Under the pieces are notes generated by a model. That model was not told the origin of the DNA, did no database searches, and worked only from the letters and a program-made list of their open reading frames with translations. From Hydractinia symbiolongicarpus (taxonomy: Eukaryota > Cnidaria > Hydrozoa > Anthoathecata > Hydractiniidae), in NCBI RefSeq assembly GCF_029227915.1, contig NC_079877.1, forward strand, positions 32,329,851-32,393,850: a DNA stretch of 64,000 bases. The letters run 5' to 3'. Each line of letters begins with the position of its first letter. Positions within the stretch are counted from its first letter, which is position 1. The position numbers and the translations under genes were made by a program. Below, in pieces: positions 48,221 through 60,804 of this stretch.

Positions 48221-49641
48221 ACTCCTTGGGTACTTTCCTTGTATACTTTTGACCATACGGTTCGTGTCCGGGATTTAGGGGAAATCGCGGGTTTTCGTTT
48301 ACCTTCGATTGAACTTCTTTTATTCAGGGTCTCATCAAAAATGTAAACATTTTTAAAAACTACAAGTCTCCTGCGTTTATGTGGTGAAAACCTAATTTAA
48401 AAAATCGTTCGGGAAATGAGTTTACTCCCTGGGTACTTTCTTTGTATACTTTTGACCATACGGGTCGTGTCCGGGATTTAGGGGAAATCGCGGGTTTTCG
48501 TTTGCCGGCGATTAAACTTCTTTTATTCAGTGTCTCATCAAAAATGAAAATATTTTTGAAAACTACAAGTCTCATGCGTTTTACTGGTGAAAAAATAATT
48601 TAAAAAATCGTTCGGGAAATGAGTTTACCCCCTGGGTACTTTCTTTGTATACTTTTGACTAAACGGGCCGAGTCCGAGATTTACGGGAAATCGCGGGTTT
48701 TCGTTTGCCGGTGATTAAAATTCTTTTATTCAGCGTCTCATCAAAACTGAAAACATTTTTGAAAACTACATGTCTCATGCGTTTTAGTGGTGAAAAAGTA
48801 ATTTAAAAAATCGTTCGGGAAATGAGTTTACTTCCTGGGTACTTTCTTTGTATACTTTTGACTATACGGGTCGAGTCCGGGATTTACGGGAAATTGCGGG
48901 TTTTCGTTTGCCGGCAATTAAATTTCTTTTATTCATCGTCTCATCAAAAATGAAAACATTTTTGAAAACTACAACTCTCATGCGTTTTAGTGGTGAAAAA
49001 ATAATTTAAAAAATCGTTCGGGAAATGAGTTTACTTCCTGGGTACTTTCTTTGTATACTTTTGACCATACGGGCCGAGTCCGGGATTTACGGGAAATCGC
49101 GGGTTTTTGTTTGCCGGCGATTAAACTTCATTTATTTAGCGTCTCATCAAAAATGTAAACATTTTTAAAAGCTACAAGTCTCGTGCGTTTATGTGGTGAA
49201 AACCTAATTTAAAAAATCGTTCGGGAAATGAGTTTACTCCCTGGGTACTTTCTTTGTATACTTTTGACTATATGCGCCGAGTCCGGGATTTACGGGAAAT
49301 TGCGGGTTTTTGTTTGCCGGCGATTAAACTTCTTTTATTCAACGTCTCATCAAAAATGAAAACATTTTTAAAAACTACAAGACTCATGCGTTTTAGTGGT
49401 GAAAAATTAATTTAAAAAATCGTGCGGGAAATGAGTTTACTTCCTGGGTACTTTCTTTATATACATTTGACTATACTGGCCAAGCCCGGAATTTACGGGA
49501 AATCGCGGGTTTTCGTTTGCCGGCGATTAAACTCCTTTTATTCAGCGTCTCATCAAAAATGAAAACATTTTTGAACACTACAAGTCTCATGGGTTTTAGT
49601 GGTGAAAAACTAATTTAAAAAATCGTTCGAGAAATGAGTTT
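48221..49641. repeat. 7-monomer HOR, copy 2 (about 1,421 bp)
   Basis: Same start marker and many shared variants, for example GCCGGCAATTAAATTTC near 48,910. In the second half the shift from copy 1 changes from about 1,420 to about 1,622, because one AAACGGGCCGAGTCCGAG unit has been gained and the GTCGTGGCCAGG unit lost. So length stays at seven units while composition changes. Confidence 0.78.
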
Positions 49642-50660
49642 ACTCCTTGGGTACTTTCCTTGTGTACTTTTGACCATACGGTTCGTGTCCGGGATTTAGG
49701 GGAAATTGCGGGTTTTCGTTTACCGACGATTAATCTTCTTTTATTCAGGGTCTCATCAAAAATGTAAACATTTTTAAAAACTACAAGTCTCGTGCGTTTA
49801 TGTGGTGAAAACCTAATTTAAAAAATCGTTCGGGAAATGAGTTTACTCCCTGGGTACCTTCTTTGTATACTTTTGACCATACGGTCGTGTCCGGGATTTA
49901 GGGGAAATCGCGGGTCTTCGTTTGCCGGCGATTAAACTTTTTTTATTCATTGTCTCATCAAAAATGAAAATATTTTTAAAAATTACAAGTCTCATGCGTT
50001 TTACTGGTGAAAAATAAATTTAAAAAATCGTTCGGGAAATGAGTTTACCCCCTGGGTACTTTCTTTGTATACTTTTGACTAAATGGGCCGAGTCCGAGAT
50101 TTACGGGAAATCGCGGGCTTTCGTTTGCCGGTGATTAAACTTCTTTTATTCAGCGTCTCATCAAAACTGTAAACATTTTTGAAAACTACATGTCTCATGC
50201 GTTTTAGTGGTGAAAAAGTAATTTAAAAAATCGTTCGGGAAATGAGTTTACTTCCTGGGTACTTTCTTTGTATACTTTTGACTATACGGGTCGAGTCCGG
50301 GATTTACAGGAAATTGCGGGTTTTCGTTTGCCGGCAATTAAACTTCTTTTATTCATCGTCTCATCAAAAATGAAAACATTTTTAAAAACTACAAGTCTCA
50401 TGCGTTTTAGTGGTGAAAAAATAATTTAAAAAATCGTTCGGGAAATGAGTTTACTTCCTGGGTACTTTCTTTGTATACTTTTGACAATACGGGCCGAGTC
50501 CGGGATTTACGGGAAATCGCGGGTTTTTGTTTGCCGGCGATTAAACTTCTTTTATTTAGCGTCTCATCAAAAATGTAAACATTTTTAAAAACTACAAGTC
50601 TCGTGCGTTTATGTGGTGAAAACCTAATTTAAAAAATCGTTCGGGAAATGAGTTTACTCC
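49642..50660. repeat. 7-monomer HOR, copy 3, truncated
   Basis: Follows copy 2 at about 1,420-1,421 bp for five units, including the GTCGAGTCC unit near 50,290 and a GACAATACGGGCC unit near 50,483. It diverges at about 50,660, where a GTCGTGTCC unit replaces the TATGCGCC unit. One base is missing in CATACGGTCGTGTCC near 49,880. Confidence 0.78.
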
Positions 50661-50829
50661 CTGGGTACTTTCTTTGTATACTTTTGACCATACGGGTCGT
50701 GTCCGGGATTCAGGGGAAATCGCGGGTTTTCGTTTGCCGGCGATTAAACTTCTTTTATTCAGTGTCTCATCAAAACTGAAAACATTTTGGAAAACTACAA
50801 GTCTCATGCGTTTTAGTGGTGAAAAAATG
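50661..50829. repeat. Junction monomer into the 3-monomer repeat
   Basis: One unit with GATTCAGGGG, CAAAACTGAAAAC, ATTTTGGAAAAC and an AAAAAATGATTT tail. The ATTTTGGAAAAC and AAAATGATTT variants recur at about 51,597 and 51,635, four units on. Confidence 0.75.
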
Positions 50830-52047
50830 ATTTAAAAAATCGTTCGGGAAATGAGTTTACTTCCTGGGTACTTTCTTTGTATACTTTTGACCATACGGGC
50901 CGAGTCCGGGATTTACGGGAAATTGCGGGTTTTCGTTTGCCGGCAATTAAACTTCTTTTATTCATCGTCTCATCAAAAATGAAAACATTTTTGAAAACTA
51001 CAAGTCTCATGCGTTTTAGTGGTGAAAAAATAATTTAAAAAATCGTTCGGGAAATGAGTTTACTTCCTGGGTACTTTCTTTGTATACTTTTGACCATACG
51101 GGCCGAGTCCGGGATTTACGGGAAATCGCGGGTTTTTGTTTGCCGGCGATTAAACTTCTTTTATATAGCGTCTCATCAAAACTGAAAACATTTTTGAAAA
51201 TTACAAGTCTCATGCGTTTTAGTGGTGAAAAACCAATTTTAAAAATCGTTCGGGAAATGAGTTTACTCCCTGGGTACTTTCTCTGTATACTTTTCACCAT
51301 ACGGGCCGAGTCCGGGATTTACGGGCAATCGCGGGTTTTTGTTTGCCGGCGATTAAACTTCTTTTATTTAGCGTCTCATAAAAACTGAAAACATTTTTGA
51401 AAACAACATGTCTCATGCGTTTTAGTGGTGAAAAAGTAATTTAAAATATCGTTCGGGAAATGAGTTTACTTCCTGGGTACTTTCTTTGTATACTTTTGAC
51501 CATACGGGCCGAGTCCGGGATTTACGGGAAATTGCGGGTTTTCGTTTGCCGGCAATTAAACTTCTTTTATTCATCGTCTCATCAAAAATGAAAACATTTT
51601 GGAAAACTACAAGTCTCATGCGTTTTAGTGGTGAAAAAATGATTTAAAAAATCGTTCGGGAAACGAGTTTACTTCCTGGGTACTTTCTTTGTATACTTTT
51701 GACCATACGGGCCGAGTCCGGGATTTACGGGAAATCGCGGGTTTTTGTTTGCCGGCGATTAAACTTCTTTTATTTAGCGTCTCATCAAAACTGAAAACAT
51801 TTTTGAAAACTACAAGTCTCATGCGTTTTAGTGGTGAAAAACCAATTTTAAAAATTGTTCGGGAAATGAGTTTACTCCCTTGGTACTTTCTTTGTATACT
51901 TTTGACTATACGGGCCGAGTCCGGGATTTACGGGAAATCGCGGGTTTTTGTTTGCCGGCGATTAAACTTCTTTTATTTAGCGTCTCATCAAAACTGAAAA
52001 CATTTTTGAAAACTACTAGTCTCATGCGTTTTAGTGGTGAAAAACCA
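50830..52047. repeat. 3-monomer HOR, two copies (609 bp each)
   Basis: The units at 50,830-51,438 recur at 51,439-52,047, a shift of 609 bp. Order: a GCCGGCAATT unit with ATTCATCGTC, a GTTTTTGTTTGCC unit with ATTTAGCGTC, and a similar unit ending in CCAATTTTAAAAATCG. Because 609 is divisible by three, open frames recur in the same frame from copy to copy and give some of the longest open stretches of the array (about 100 codons); they have no coding features. Confidence 0.8.
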
Positions 52048-53499
52048 ATTTTAAAAATCGTTCGGGAAATGAGTTTACTCCCTGGGTACTTTCTTTGTAT
52101 ACTTTTGACCATACGGGTTGTGGCCAGGATTTTGGGGAAATCGCGGGTGTTCGTTTGCCGGCGATTAAACTTCTTTTATTCAGCGTCTCATCAAAAATGA
52201 AAACATTTTTGAAAACTACAAGTCTAATGCGTTTTAGTGGTGAAAAAATAACTTAAAAAATCGTTCGGGAAATGAGTTTACTACCTGGGTACTTTCTTTG
52301 TATACTTTTGACTATACGGGCTGAGTCAGGGATTTAGGGGAAATCGCGGGTTTTCGTTTGCCGGCGATTAAACTTCTTTTCTTCAGCGTCTCATCAAAAA
52401 TGAAAACATTTTTGAAAACTAAAAGTCTCATGCGTTTTACTGGTGAAAAAATAATTTAAAAAATCGTTCGGGAAATGAGTTTACTCCCTGGGTACTTTCT
52501 TTGTATACTTCTGACTATACGGGCCGAGTCAGGGATTTACGGGAAATCGCAGGTTTTCGTTTGCCGGCGATTAAACTTCTTTTATTCAGCGTCTCATCAA
52601 AAATAAACACATTTTTGTAAACTACAAGTCTCAAGCGTTTTAGTGCTGAAAAAATAATTTAAAAAATCGTTCGGGAAATGGGTTTAATCCCTGGGTACTT
52701 TCTTTGTATACTTCTGACTATACGGGCTGAGTCAGGGATTTAGGGGAAATCGCGGGTTTTCATTTGCCGGCGATTAAACTTCTTTTATTCAGGGTCTCAT
52801 CAAAAATGAAAACATTTTAGAAAACTACAAGTCTCATGCGTTTTGGAGGTGAAAAAATAATTTAAAAAATCGTTCGGGAAATGAGTTTACTCCCTGGGTA
52901 CTTTCTTTGTATACTTTTGACTCTACGGGCCGAGTCCGGGATTTACTGGAAATCGCGGGTTTTCGTTTGTCGGCGAGTAAACTTCTTTTATTCAGCGTCT
53001 CATCAAAACTGAAAACATTTTTGAAAACTACATGTCTCCTGCGTTTTAGTGCTGAAAAAATAATTTAAAAAATCGTTCGGGAAATGAGTTTACTCCCTGG
53101 GTACTTTCTTTGTATACTTCTGACTATACCGGCCGAGTCAGGGATTTACGGGAAATCGCAGGTTTTCGTTTGCCGCCGATTAAACTTCTTTTATTCAGCG
53201 TCTCATCAAAATTGAACACATTTTTGTAAACTACAAGTCTCAAGCGTTTTAGTGCTGAAAAAATAATTTAAAAAATCGTTCGGGAAATGAGTTTAATCCC
53301 TGGGTACTTTCTTTGTATACTTCTGACTATACGGGCTGAGTCAGGAATTTAGGGGAAATCGCGGGTTTTCGTTTGCCGGCGATTAAACTTCTTTTATTCA
53401 GCGTCTCATCAAAAATGAAAACATTTTTGAAAACTACAAGTCTCATGCGTTTTTGTGGTGAAAAAATAATTTAAAAAAAACGTTCGGGAAATGAGTTTA
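52048..53499. repeat. Mosaic of CTGAGTCAGGG and TTTACTGG monomers
   Basis: About seven units in which the CTGAGTCAGG class (52,320, 52,730, 53,335) alternates with GAGTCAGGG/ACTTCTGAC and TTTACTGG classes. TTTAATCCC heads and CTCAAGCG tails occur twice each (near 52,630-52,690 and 53,235-53,295), three units apart. A GTAAACTTC change (GCGAGTAAAC) near 52,975 is private. Confidence 0.75.
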
Positions 53500-54510
53500 C
53501 TCCCTGGGTACTTTCTTTGTATACTTTTGACTAAACGGGCCGAGTCCGGGATTTACTGGAAATCGCGGGTTTTCGTTTGCCGGCGATTAAACTTCTTTTA
53601 TTCAGCGTCTCATCAAAACTGAAAACATTTTTGAAAACTACATGTCTACTGCGTTTTAGTGCTGAAAAAATAATTTAAAAAATCGTTCGGGAAATGAGTT
53701 TAATCCCTGGGTACTTTCTTTGTATACTTCTGACTATACGGGCTGAGTCAGGGATTTAGGGGAAATCGCGGGTTTTCGTTTGCCGGCGATTAAACTTCTT
53801 TTATTCAGCGTCTCATCAAAAATGAAAACATTTTTGAAAACTACAAGTCTCATGCGTTTTTGTGGTGAAAAAATAATTTAAAAAAAACGTTCGGGAAATG
53901 AGTTTACTCCCTGGGTACTTTCTTTGTATACTTTTGACTATACGGGCCGAGTCCGGGATTTACTGGAAATCGCGGGTTTTCGTTTGCCGGCGATTAAACT
54001 TCTTTTATTCAGCGTCTCATCAAAACTGAAAACATTTTTGAAAACTACATGTCTCCTGCGTTTTAGTGCTGAAAAAATAATTTAAAAAATCGTTCGGGAA
54101 ATGAGTTTACTCCCTGGGTACTTTCTTTGTATACTTTTGACTATATGCGCCGAGTCCCGGATTTACGGGAAATCGCGGGTTTTCGTTTGCCGGCGATTAA
54201 ACTTCTTTTATTCAGGGTCTCATCAAAAATGAAAACATTTTTAAAAACTACAAGACTCATGCGTTTTGGTGGTGAAAAATTAATTTAAAAAATCGTGCGG
54301 GAAATGAGTTTACTCCCTGGGTACTTTCTTTATATACATTCGACTATACTGGTCAAGCCCGGGATTTACGGGAAATCGCGGGATTTCGTTTGCCGGCGAT
54401 TAAACTCCTTTTATTCAGCGTCTCATCAAAAATGAAAACATTTTTGAACACTACAAGTCTCATGGGTTTTAGTGGTGAAAAAATAATTTAAAAAATCGTT
54501 CGGGAAATGA
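53500..54510. repeat. 5-monomer HOR, copy 1 (about 1,016 bp)
   Basis: GTGCGGGAAATG with TATACATTCG and CTGGTCAAGCCC at 54,295 recurs at 55,311, and a TTTAATCCC head at 53,700 recurs at about 54,716, a shift of 1,016 (five units plus one base). The extra base comes from an A-tract lengthened to eight (AATTTAAAAAAAACG) near 53,880. Confidence 0.8.
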
Positions 54511-55720
54511 GTTTACTCCCTGGGTACTTTCTTTGTATACTTTTCACTATACGGGCCGAGTCCGGGATTTACTGGAAATCGCGGGTTTTCGTTTGCCGGC
54601 GATTAAACTTCTTTTATTCAGCGTCTCATCAAAACTGAAAACATTTTTGAAAACTACATGTCTCCTGCGTTTTAGTGCTGAAAAAATAATTTAAAAAATC
54701 GTTCGGGAAATGAGTTTAATCCCTGGGTACTTTCTTTGTATACTTCTGACTATACGGGCTGAGTCAGGGATTTAGGGGAAATCGCGGGTTTTCGTTTGCC
54801 GGCGATTAAACTTCTTTTATTCAGCGTCTCATCAAAAATGAAAACATTTTTGAAAACTACAAGTCTCATGCGTTTTTGTGGTGAAAAAATAATTTAAAAA
54901 AAACGTTCGGGAAATGAGTTTACTCCCTGGGTACTTTCTTTGTATACTTTTGACTATACGGGCCGAGTCCGGGATTTACTGGAAATCGCGGGTTTTCGTT
55001 TGCCGGCGATTAAACTTCTTTTATTCAGCGTCTCATCAAAACTGAAAACATTTTTGAAAACTACATGTCTCCTGCGTTTTAGTGCTGAAAAAATAATTTA
55101 AAAAATCGTTCGGGAAATGAGTTTACTCCCTGGGTACTTTCTTTGTATACTTTTGACTATATGCGCCGAGTCCCGGATTTACGGGAAATCGCGGGTTTTC
55201 GTTTGCCGGCGATTAAACTTCTTTTATTCAGGGTCTCATCAAAAATGAAAAAATTTTTAAAAACTACAAGACTCATGCGTTTTGGTGGTGAAAAATTAAT
55301 TTAAAAAATCGTGCGGGAAATGAGTTTACTCCCTGGGTACTTTCTTTATATACATTCGACTATACTGGTCAAGCCCGGGATTTACGGGAAATCGCGGGAT
55401 TTCGTTTGCCGGCGATTAAACTCCTTTTATTCAGCGTCTCATCAAAAATGAAAACATTTTTGAACACTACAAGTCTCATGGGTTTTAGTGGTGAAAAAAT
55501 AATTTAAAAAATCGTTCGGGAAATGAGTTTACTCCCTGGGTACTTTCTTTGTATACTTTTGACTATACGGGCCGAGTCCGGGATTTACTGGAAATCGCGG
55601 GTTTTCGTTTGCCGGCGATTAAACTTCTTTTATTCAGCGTCTTATCAAAACTGAAAACATTTTTGAAAACCACATGTCTCCTGCGTTTTAGTGCTGAAAA
55701 AATAATTTAAAAAATCGTTC
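54511..55720. repeat. 5-monomer HOR, copy 2
   Basis: Same unit order as copy 1 with the A8 tract at about 54,893-54,902. It continues until about 55,715, where TTCTTCGTATAC and a one-base loss (GACATATGCGCC) start the next block. GAAAAAATTTTTAAAAAC near 55,246 is private. Confidence 0.8.
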
Positions 55721-56430
55721 GGGAAATGAGTTTACTCCCTGGGTACTTTCTTCGTATACTTTTGACATATGCGCCGAGTCCGGGATTTACGGGAAATCGC
55801 GGGTTTTCGTTTGCCGGCGATTAAACTTCTTTTATTCAGGGTCTCATCAAAAATGAAAACATTTTTAAAAACTACAAGACTTATGCGTTTTGGTGGTGAA
55901 AAATTAATTTAAAAAATCGTGCGGGAAATGAGTTTACTCCCTGGGTACTTTCTTTATATACATTCGACTATACTGGTCAAGCCCAGGATTTACGGGAAAT
56001 CGCGGGATTTCGTTTGCCGGTGATTAAACTCCTTTTATTCAGCGTCTCATCAAAAATGAAAACATTTTTGAACACTACAACTCTCATTACAACTCTCATG
56101 GGTTTTAGTGGTGAAAAAATAATTTAAAAAATCGTTCGGGAAATGAGTTTACTCCCTGGGTACTTTCTTTGTATACTTTTGACTATACGGGTCGTGGCAT
56201 GGATTTTGGGGAAATCGCGGGTTTTCGTTTACCGGCGATTATACTTCTTTTATTCAGCGTCTCATCAAAACTGAAAATATTTTTGAAAACTACATGTCTC
56301 CTGCGTTTTAGTGCTGAAAAAATAATTTAAAAAATCGTTCGGGAAATGAATTTAATCCCTGGGTACTTTCTTTGTATACTTTTGACTATATGCGCCTAGT
56401 CCGGGATTTACGGGAAATCGCGGGTTTTCG
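55721..56430. repeat. Partial 3-monomer repeat and divergent units
   Basis: The TATGCGCC and TATACATTCG pair at 55,300-55,500 recurs about 608 bp later (AATCGTGCGG at 55,307 and 55,915). Near 56,076-56,099 a 12-bp direct duplication enlarges one unit. A GTCGTGGCATGG unit and a GAATTTAATCCC unit follow before the 9-unit HOR begins. Confidence 0.75.
56076..56099. repeat. 12-bp perfect tandem duplication inside a monomer
   Basis: TACAACTCTCAT occurs twice back to back (56,076-56,087 and 56,088-56,099) in the ACTACAAGTCTCATGGG position of a TATACATTCG-class unit. It makes the unit 215 bp. I see this duplication only once in the window, so it arose after the last amplification of this segment. 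Confidence 0.93.
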
Positions 56431-58255
56431 TTTGCCGGCGATTAAACTTCTTTTATTCAGCGTCTCATCAAAAATTAAAACATTTTAAAAAACTGCAAGA
56501 CTCATGCGTTTTGGTGGTGAAAAATTAATTTAAAAAATCGTTCGGGAAATGAGTTTACTCCCTGGGTACTTTCTTTGTATACTTTTGACTATACGGGTCG
56601 AGGCCAGGATTTTGGGGAAATCGCGGGTTTTCGTTTGCCGGAGATTAAACTTCTTTTATTCAGCGTCTCATCAAAAATGAAAACATTTTTGAAAACTACA
56701 AGTCTCATGCGTTTTAGTGGTGAAAATCTAATTTAAAAAATCGTTCGGGAAATGAGTTTACTCCCTGGGTACTTTCCTTGTATACTTTTGACCATACGGT
56801 TCGTGTCCGGGATTTAGGGGAAATTGCAGGTTTTCGTTTGCCGACGATTAAACTTCTTTTATTCAGCGTCTCATCAAAAATGTAAACATTTTTAAAAACT
56901 ACAAGTCTCGTGCGTTTATGTGGTGAAAACCTAATTTAAAAAATCGTTCGGGAAATGAGTTTACCCCCTGGGTACTTTCTTTGTATACTTTTGACTAAAC
57001 GGGCCGAGTCCGAGATTTACGGGAAATCGCGGGTTTTCGTTTGCCAGTGATTAAACTTCTTTTATTCAGCGTCTCATCAAAACGGAAAACAGTTTTGAAA
57101 ACTACATGTCTCATGCGTTTTAGTGGTGAAAAAGTAATTTAAAAGATCGTTCGGGAAATGAGTTTACTTCCTGGGAACTTTCTTTGTATACTTTTGACCA
57201 TACGGGCAGAGTCCGGGATTTACGGGAAATCGCGGGTTTTCGTTTGCCGGCGATTAAACTTTTTTTATTTAGCGTCTCATCAAAACTGAAAAAATTTTTG
57301 AAAACTACAAGTCTCATGCGTTTTAGTGGTGGAAAACCAATTTTAAAAGTCGTTCGGGAAATGAGTTTACTCCCTGGGTACTTTCTTTGTATACTTTTCA
57401 CCATACGGGTTGTGTCCGGGATTTACATGAAATCGCTGGTTTTCGTTTGCCGGCGATTAAACTTCTTTTATTCAGCGTCTCATCAAAACTGAAAACATTT
57501 TTGAAAACTACATGTCTCCTGCGTTTTAGTGCTGAAAAAATAATTTAAAAAATCGTTCGGGAAATAAATTTAATCCTTGGGTACTTTCTTTGTATACTTT
57601 TGACTATATGCGCCGAGTCCGGGATTTACGGGAAATCGCGGGTTTTCGTTTGCCGGCGATTAAACTTCTTTTATTCAGCGTCTCTCAAAAATTAACACAT
57701 TTTTAAAAACTGCAAGACTCATGCGTTTTGGTGGTGAAAAATTAATTTAAAAAATCGTTCGGGAAATGAGTTTACTCCCTGGGTACTTTCTTTGTATACT
57801 TTTGACTATACGGGTCGTGGCCAGGATTTTGGGGAAATCGCGGGTTTTCGTTTGCCGGAGATTAAACTTCTTTTATTCAGCGTCTCATCAAAAATGAAAA
57901 CATTTTTGAAAACTACAAGTCTCATGCGTTTTAGTGGTGAAAAACTAATTTAAAAAATCGTTCGGGAAATGAGTTTACTCCCTGGGTACTTTCCTTGTAT
58001 ACTTTTGACTATATGCGCCGAGTCCGGGATTTACGGGAAATCGCGGGTTTTCGTTTGCCGACGATTAACCTTCTTTTATTCAGCGTCTCATCAAAAATGT
58101 AAACATTTTTAAAAACTACAAGTCTTGTGCGTTTATGTGGTGAAAACCTAATTTAAAAAATCATTCAGGAAATGAGTTTACTCCCTGGGTACTTTTTTTG
58201 TATACTTTTGACCATACGGGTCGTGTCCGGGATTTAGGGGAAATCGCGGGTTTTC
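56431..58255. repeat. 9-monomer HOR, copy 1 (1,826 bp)
   Basis: GGGTCGAGGCCAGG at 56,595 recurs at 58,421, and CATTTTAAAAAACTGCAAG near 56,480 recurs near 58,306. Other shared rare variants are AAAACAGTTTTG (57,086 and 58,912), TTACATGAAATCGCTGG (57,423 and 59,249) and CGTCTCTCAAAAATTAACAC (57,680 and 59,506). Two base losses in the last variant shorten that unit. Confidence 0.88.
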
Positions 58256-59955
58256 GTTTGCCGGCGATTAAACTTCTTTTATTCAGCGTCTCATCAAAAA
58301 TTAAAACATTTTAAAAAACTGCAAGACTCATGCGTTTTGGTGGTGAAAAATTAATTTAAAAAATCGTTCGGGAAATGAGTTTACTCCCTGGGTACTTTCT
58401 TTGTATACTTTTGACTATACGGGTCGAGGCCAGGATTTTGGGGAAATCGCGGGTTTTCGTTTGCCGGAGATTAAACTTCTTTTATTCAGCGTCTCATCAA
58501 AAATGAAAACATTTTTGAAAACTACAAGTCTCATGCGTTTTAGTGGTGAAAATCTAATTTAAAAAATCGTTCGGGAAATGAGTTTACTCCCTGGGTACTT
58601 TCCTTGTATACTTTTGACCATACGGTTCGTGTCCGGGATTTAGGGGAAATTGCAGGTTTTCGTTTGCCGACGATTAAACTTCTTTTATTCAGCGTCTCAT
58701 CAAAAATGTAAACATTTTTAAAAACTACAAGTCTCGTGCGTTTATGTGGTGAAAACCTAATTTAAAAAATCGTTCGGGAAATGAGTTTACCCCCTGGGTA
58801 CTTTCTTTGTATACTTTTGACTAAACGGGCCGAGTCCGAGATTTACGGGAAATCGCGGGTTTTCGTTTGCCAGTGATTAAACTTCTTTTATTCAGCGTCT
58901 CATCAAAACGGAAAACAGTTTTGAAAACTACATGTCTCATGCGTTTTAGTGGTGAAAAAGTAATTTAAAAGATCGTTCGGGAAATGAGTTTACTTCCTGG
59001 GAACTTTCTTTGTATACTTTTGACCATACGGGCAGAGTCCGGGATTTACGGGAAATCGCGGGTTTTCGTTTGCCGGCGATTAAACTTCTTTTATTTAGCG
59101 TCTCATCAAAACTGAAAAAATTTTTGAAAACTACAAGTCTCATGCGTTTTAGTGGTGGAAAACCAATTTTAAAAGTCGTTCGGGAAATGAGTTTACTCCC
59201 TGGGTACTTTCTTTGTATACTTTTCACCATACGGGTTGTGTCCGGGATTTACATGAAATCGCTGGTTTTCGTTTGCCGGCGATTAAACTTCTTTTATTCA
59301 GCGTCTCATCAAAACTGAAAACATTTTTGAAAACTACATGTCTCCTGCGTTTTAGTGCTGAAAAAATAATTTAAAAAATCGTTCGGGAAATAAATTTAAT
59401 CCTTGGGTACTTTCTTTGTATACTTTTGACTATATGCGCCGAGTCCGGGATTTACGGGAAATCGCGGGTTTTCGTTTGCCGGCGATTAAACTTCTTTTAT
59501 TCAGCGTCTCTCAAAAATTAACACATTTTTAAAAACTGCAAGACTCATGCGTTTTGGTGGTGAAAAATTAATTTAAAAAATCGTTCGGGAAATGAGTTTA
59601 CTCCCTGGGTACTTTCTTTGTATACTTTTGACTATACGGGTCGTGGCCAGGATTTTGGGGAAATCGCGGGTTTTCGTTTGCCGGAGATTAAACTTCTTTT
59701 ATTCAGCGTCTCATCAAAAATGAAAACATTTTTGAAAACTACAAGTCTCATGCGTTTTAGTGGTGAAAAACTAATTTAAAAAATCGTTCGGGAAATGAGT
59801 TTACTCCCTGGGTACTTTCCTTGTATACTTTTGACTATATGCGCCGAGTCCGGGATTTACGGGAAATCGCGGGTTTTCGTTTGCCGACGATTAACCTTCT
59901 TTTATTCAGCGTCTCATCAAAAATGTAAACATTTTTAAAAACTACAAGTCTCGTG
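58256..59955. repeat. 9-monomer HOR, copy 2
   Basis: Follows copy 1 at 1,826 bp with very few differences (for example AAACTTCTTTTATTTAGCG for AAACTTTTTTTATTTAGCG near 59,085). It diverges at about 59,955, where a CTCGTGCG tail leads to a TTTACCCCC unit instead of the CATTCAGG unit. About 8.4 of nine units are present. Confidence 0.88.
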
Positions 59956-60804
59956 CGTTTATGTGGTGAAAACCTAATTTAAAAAATCGTTCGGGAAATG
60001 AGTTTACCCCCTGGGTACTTTCTTTGTATACTTTTGACTAAACGGGCCGAGTCCGAGATTTACGGGAAATCGCGGGTTTTCGTTTGCCGGTGATTAAACT
60101 TCTTTTATTCAGCGTCTCATCAAAACTGAAAACAGTTTTGAAAACTACATGTCTCATGCGTTTTAGTGGTGAAAAAGTAATTTAAAAGATCGTTCGGGAA
60201 ATGAGTTTACTTCCTGGGTACTTTCTTTGTATACTTTTGACTATACGGGCCGAGTCCGGGATTTACGGGAAATTGTGGGTTTTCGTTTGCCGGCAATTAA
60301 ACTTCTTTTATTCATCGTCTCATCAAAAATGAAAATATTTTTGAAAACTACAAGTCTCATGCGTTTTAGTGGTGGAAAACCAATTTTAAAAGTCGTTCGG
60401 GAAATGAGTTTACTCCCTGGGTACTTTCTTTGTATACTTTTGACCATACGGGTTGTGTCCGGGATTTACATGAAATCGCTGGTTTTCGTTTGCGGGCGAT
60501 TAAACTTCTTTTATTCAGCGTCTCATCAAAAATGAAAACATTTTTGAAAACTGCAAGTCTCATGCGTTTTAGTGGTGAAAAAATAATTTTAAAAATCGTT
60601 CGGAAAATGAGTTTACTCCCTGTGTACTTTCTTTCTATACTTTTGACTATACAGGCCGAGTCCGGGATTTACGGAAAATCGCGGGTTTTCGTTTGCCGCC
60701 GATTAAACTTCTTTTATACAGCGTCTCATCAAAAATGAAAACATTTTTGAAAACAACAAGTCTCATGCGTTTTAGTGGTGAAAAAATAATTTTAAAAATC
60801 GTTC
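59956..60804. repeat. Mosaic units between the 9- and 11-monomer HORs
   Basis: About four units: an AAACGGGCCGAGTCCGAG unit with AAAACAGTTTTG, a GAAATTGTGGG unit with GCCGGCAATT, a GGTTGTGTCC unit with TTACATGAAATCGCTGG, and a CTATACAGGCC unit with TTTATACAGCG. The first three have close relatives in the neighbouring HORs. No gene is present. Confidence 0.75.

Noticed and set aside
51880-52200. Open frames of about 60-106 codons on both strands, recurring as similar 'proteins' across the array (for example 51,880-52,200 on +, 9,484-9,768 on -)
   Set aside because: They are the satellite unit read in different frames. 203 is not a multiple of three, so each frame changes at every unit and stops soon. 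Both strands give equally similar products, and single-base indels break or shift them freely. No sign of codon constraint or gene structure is visible.
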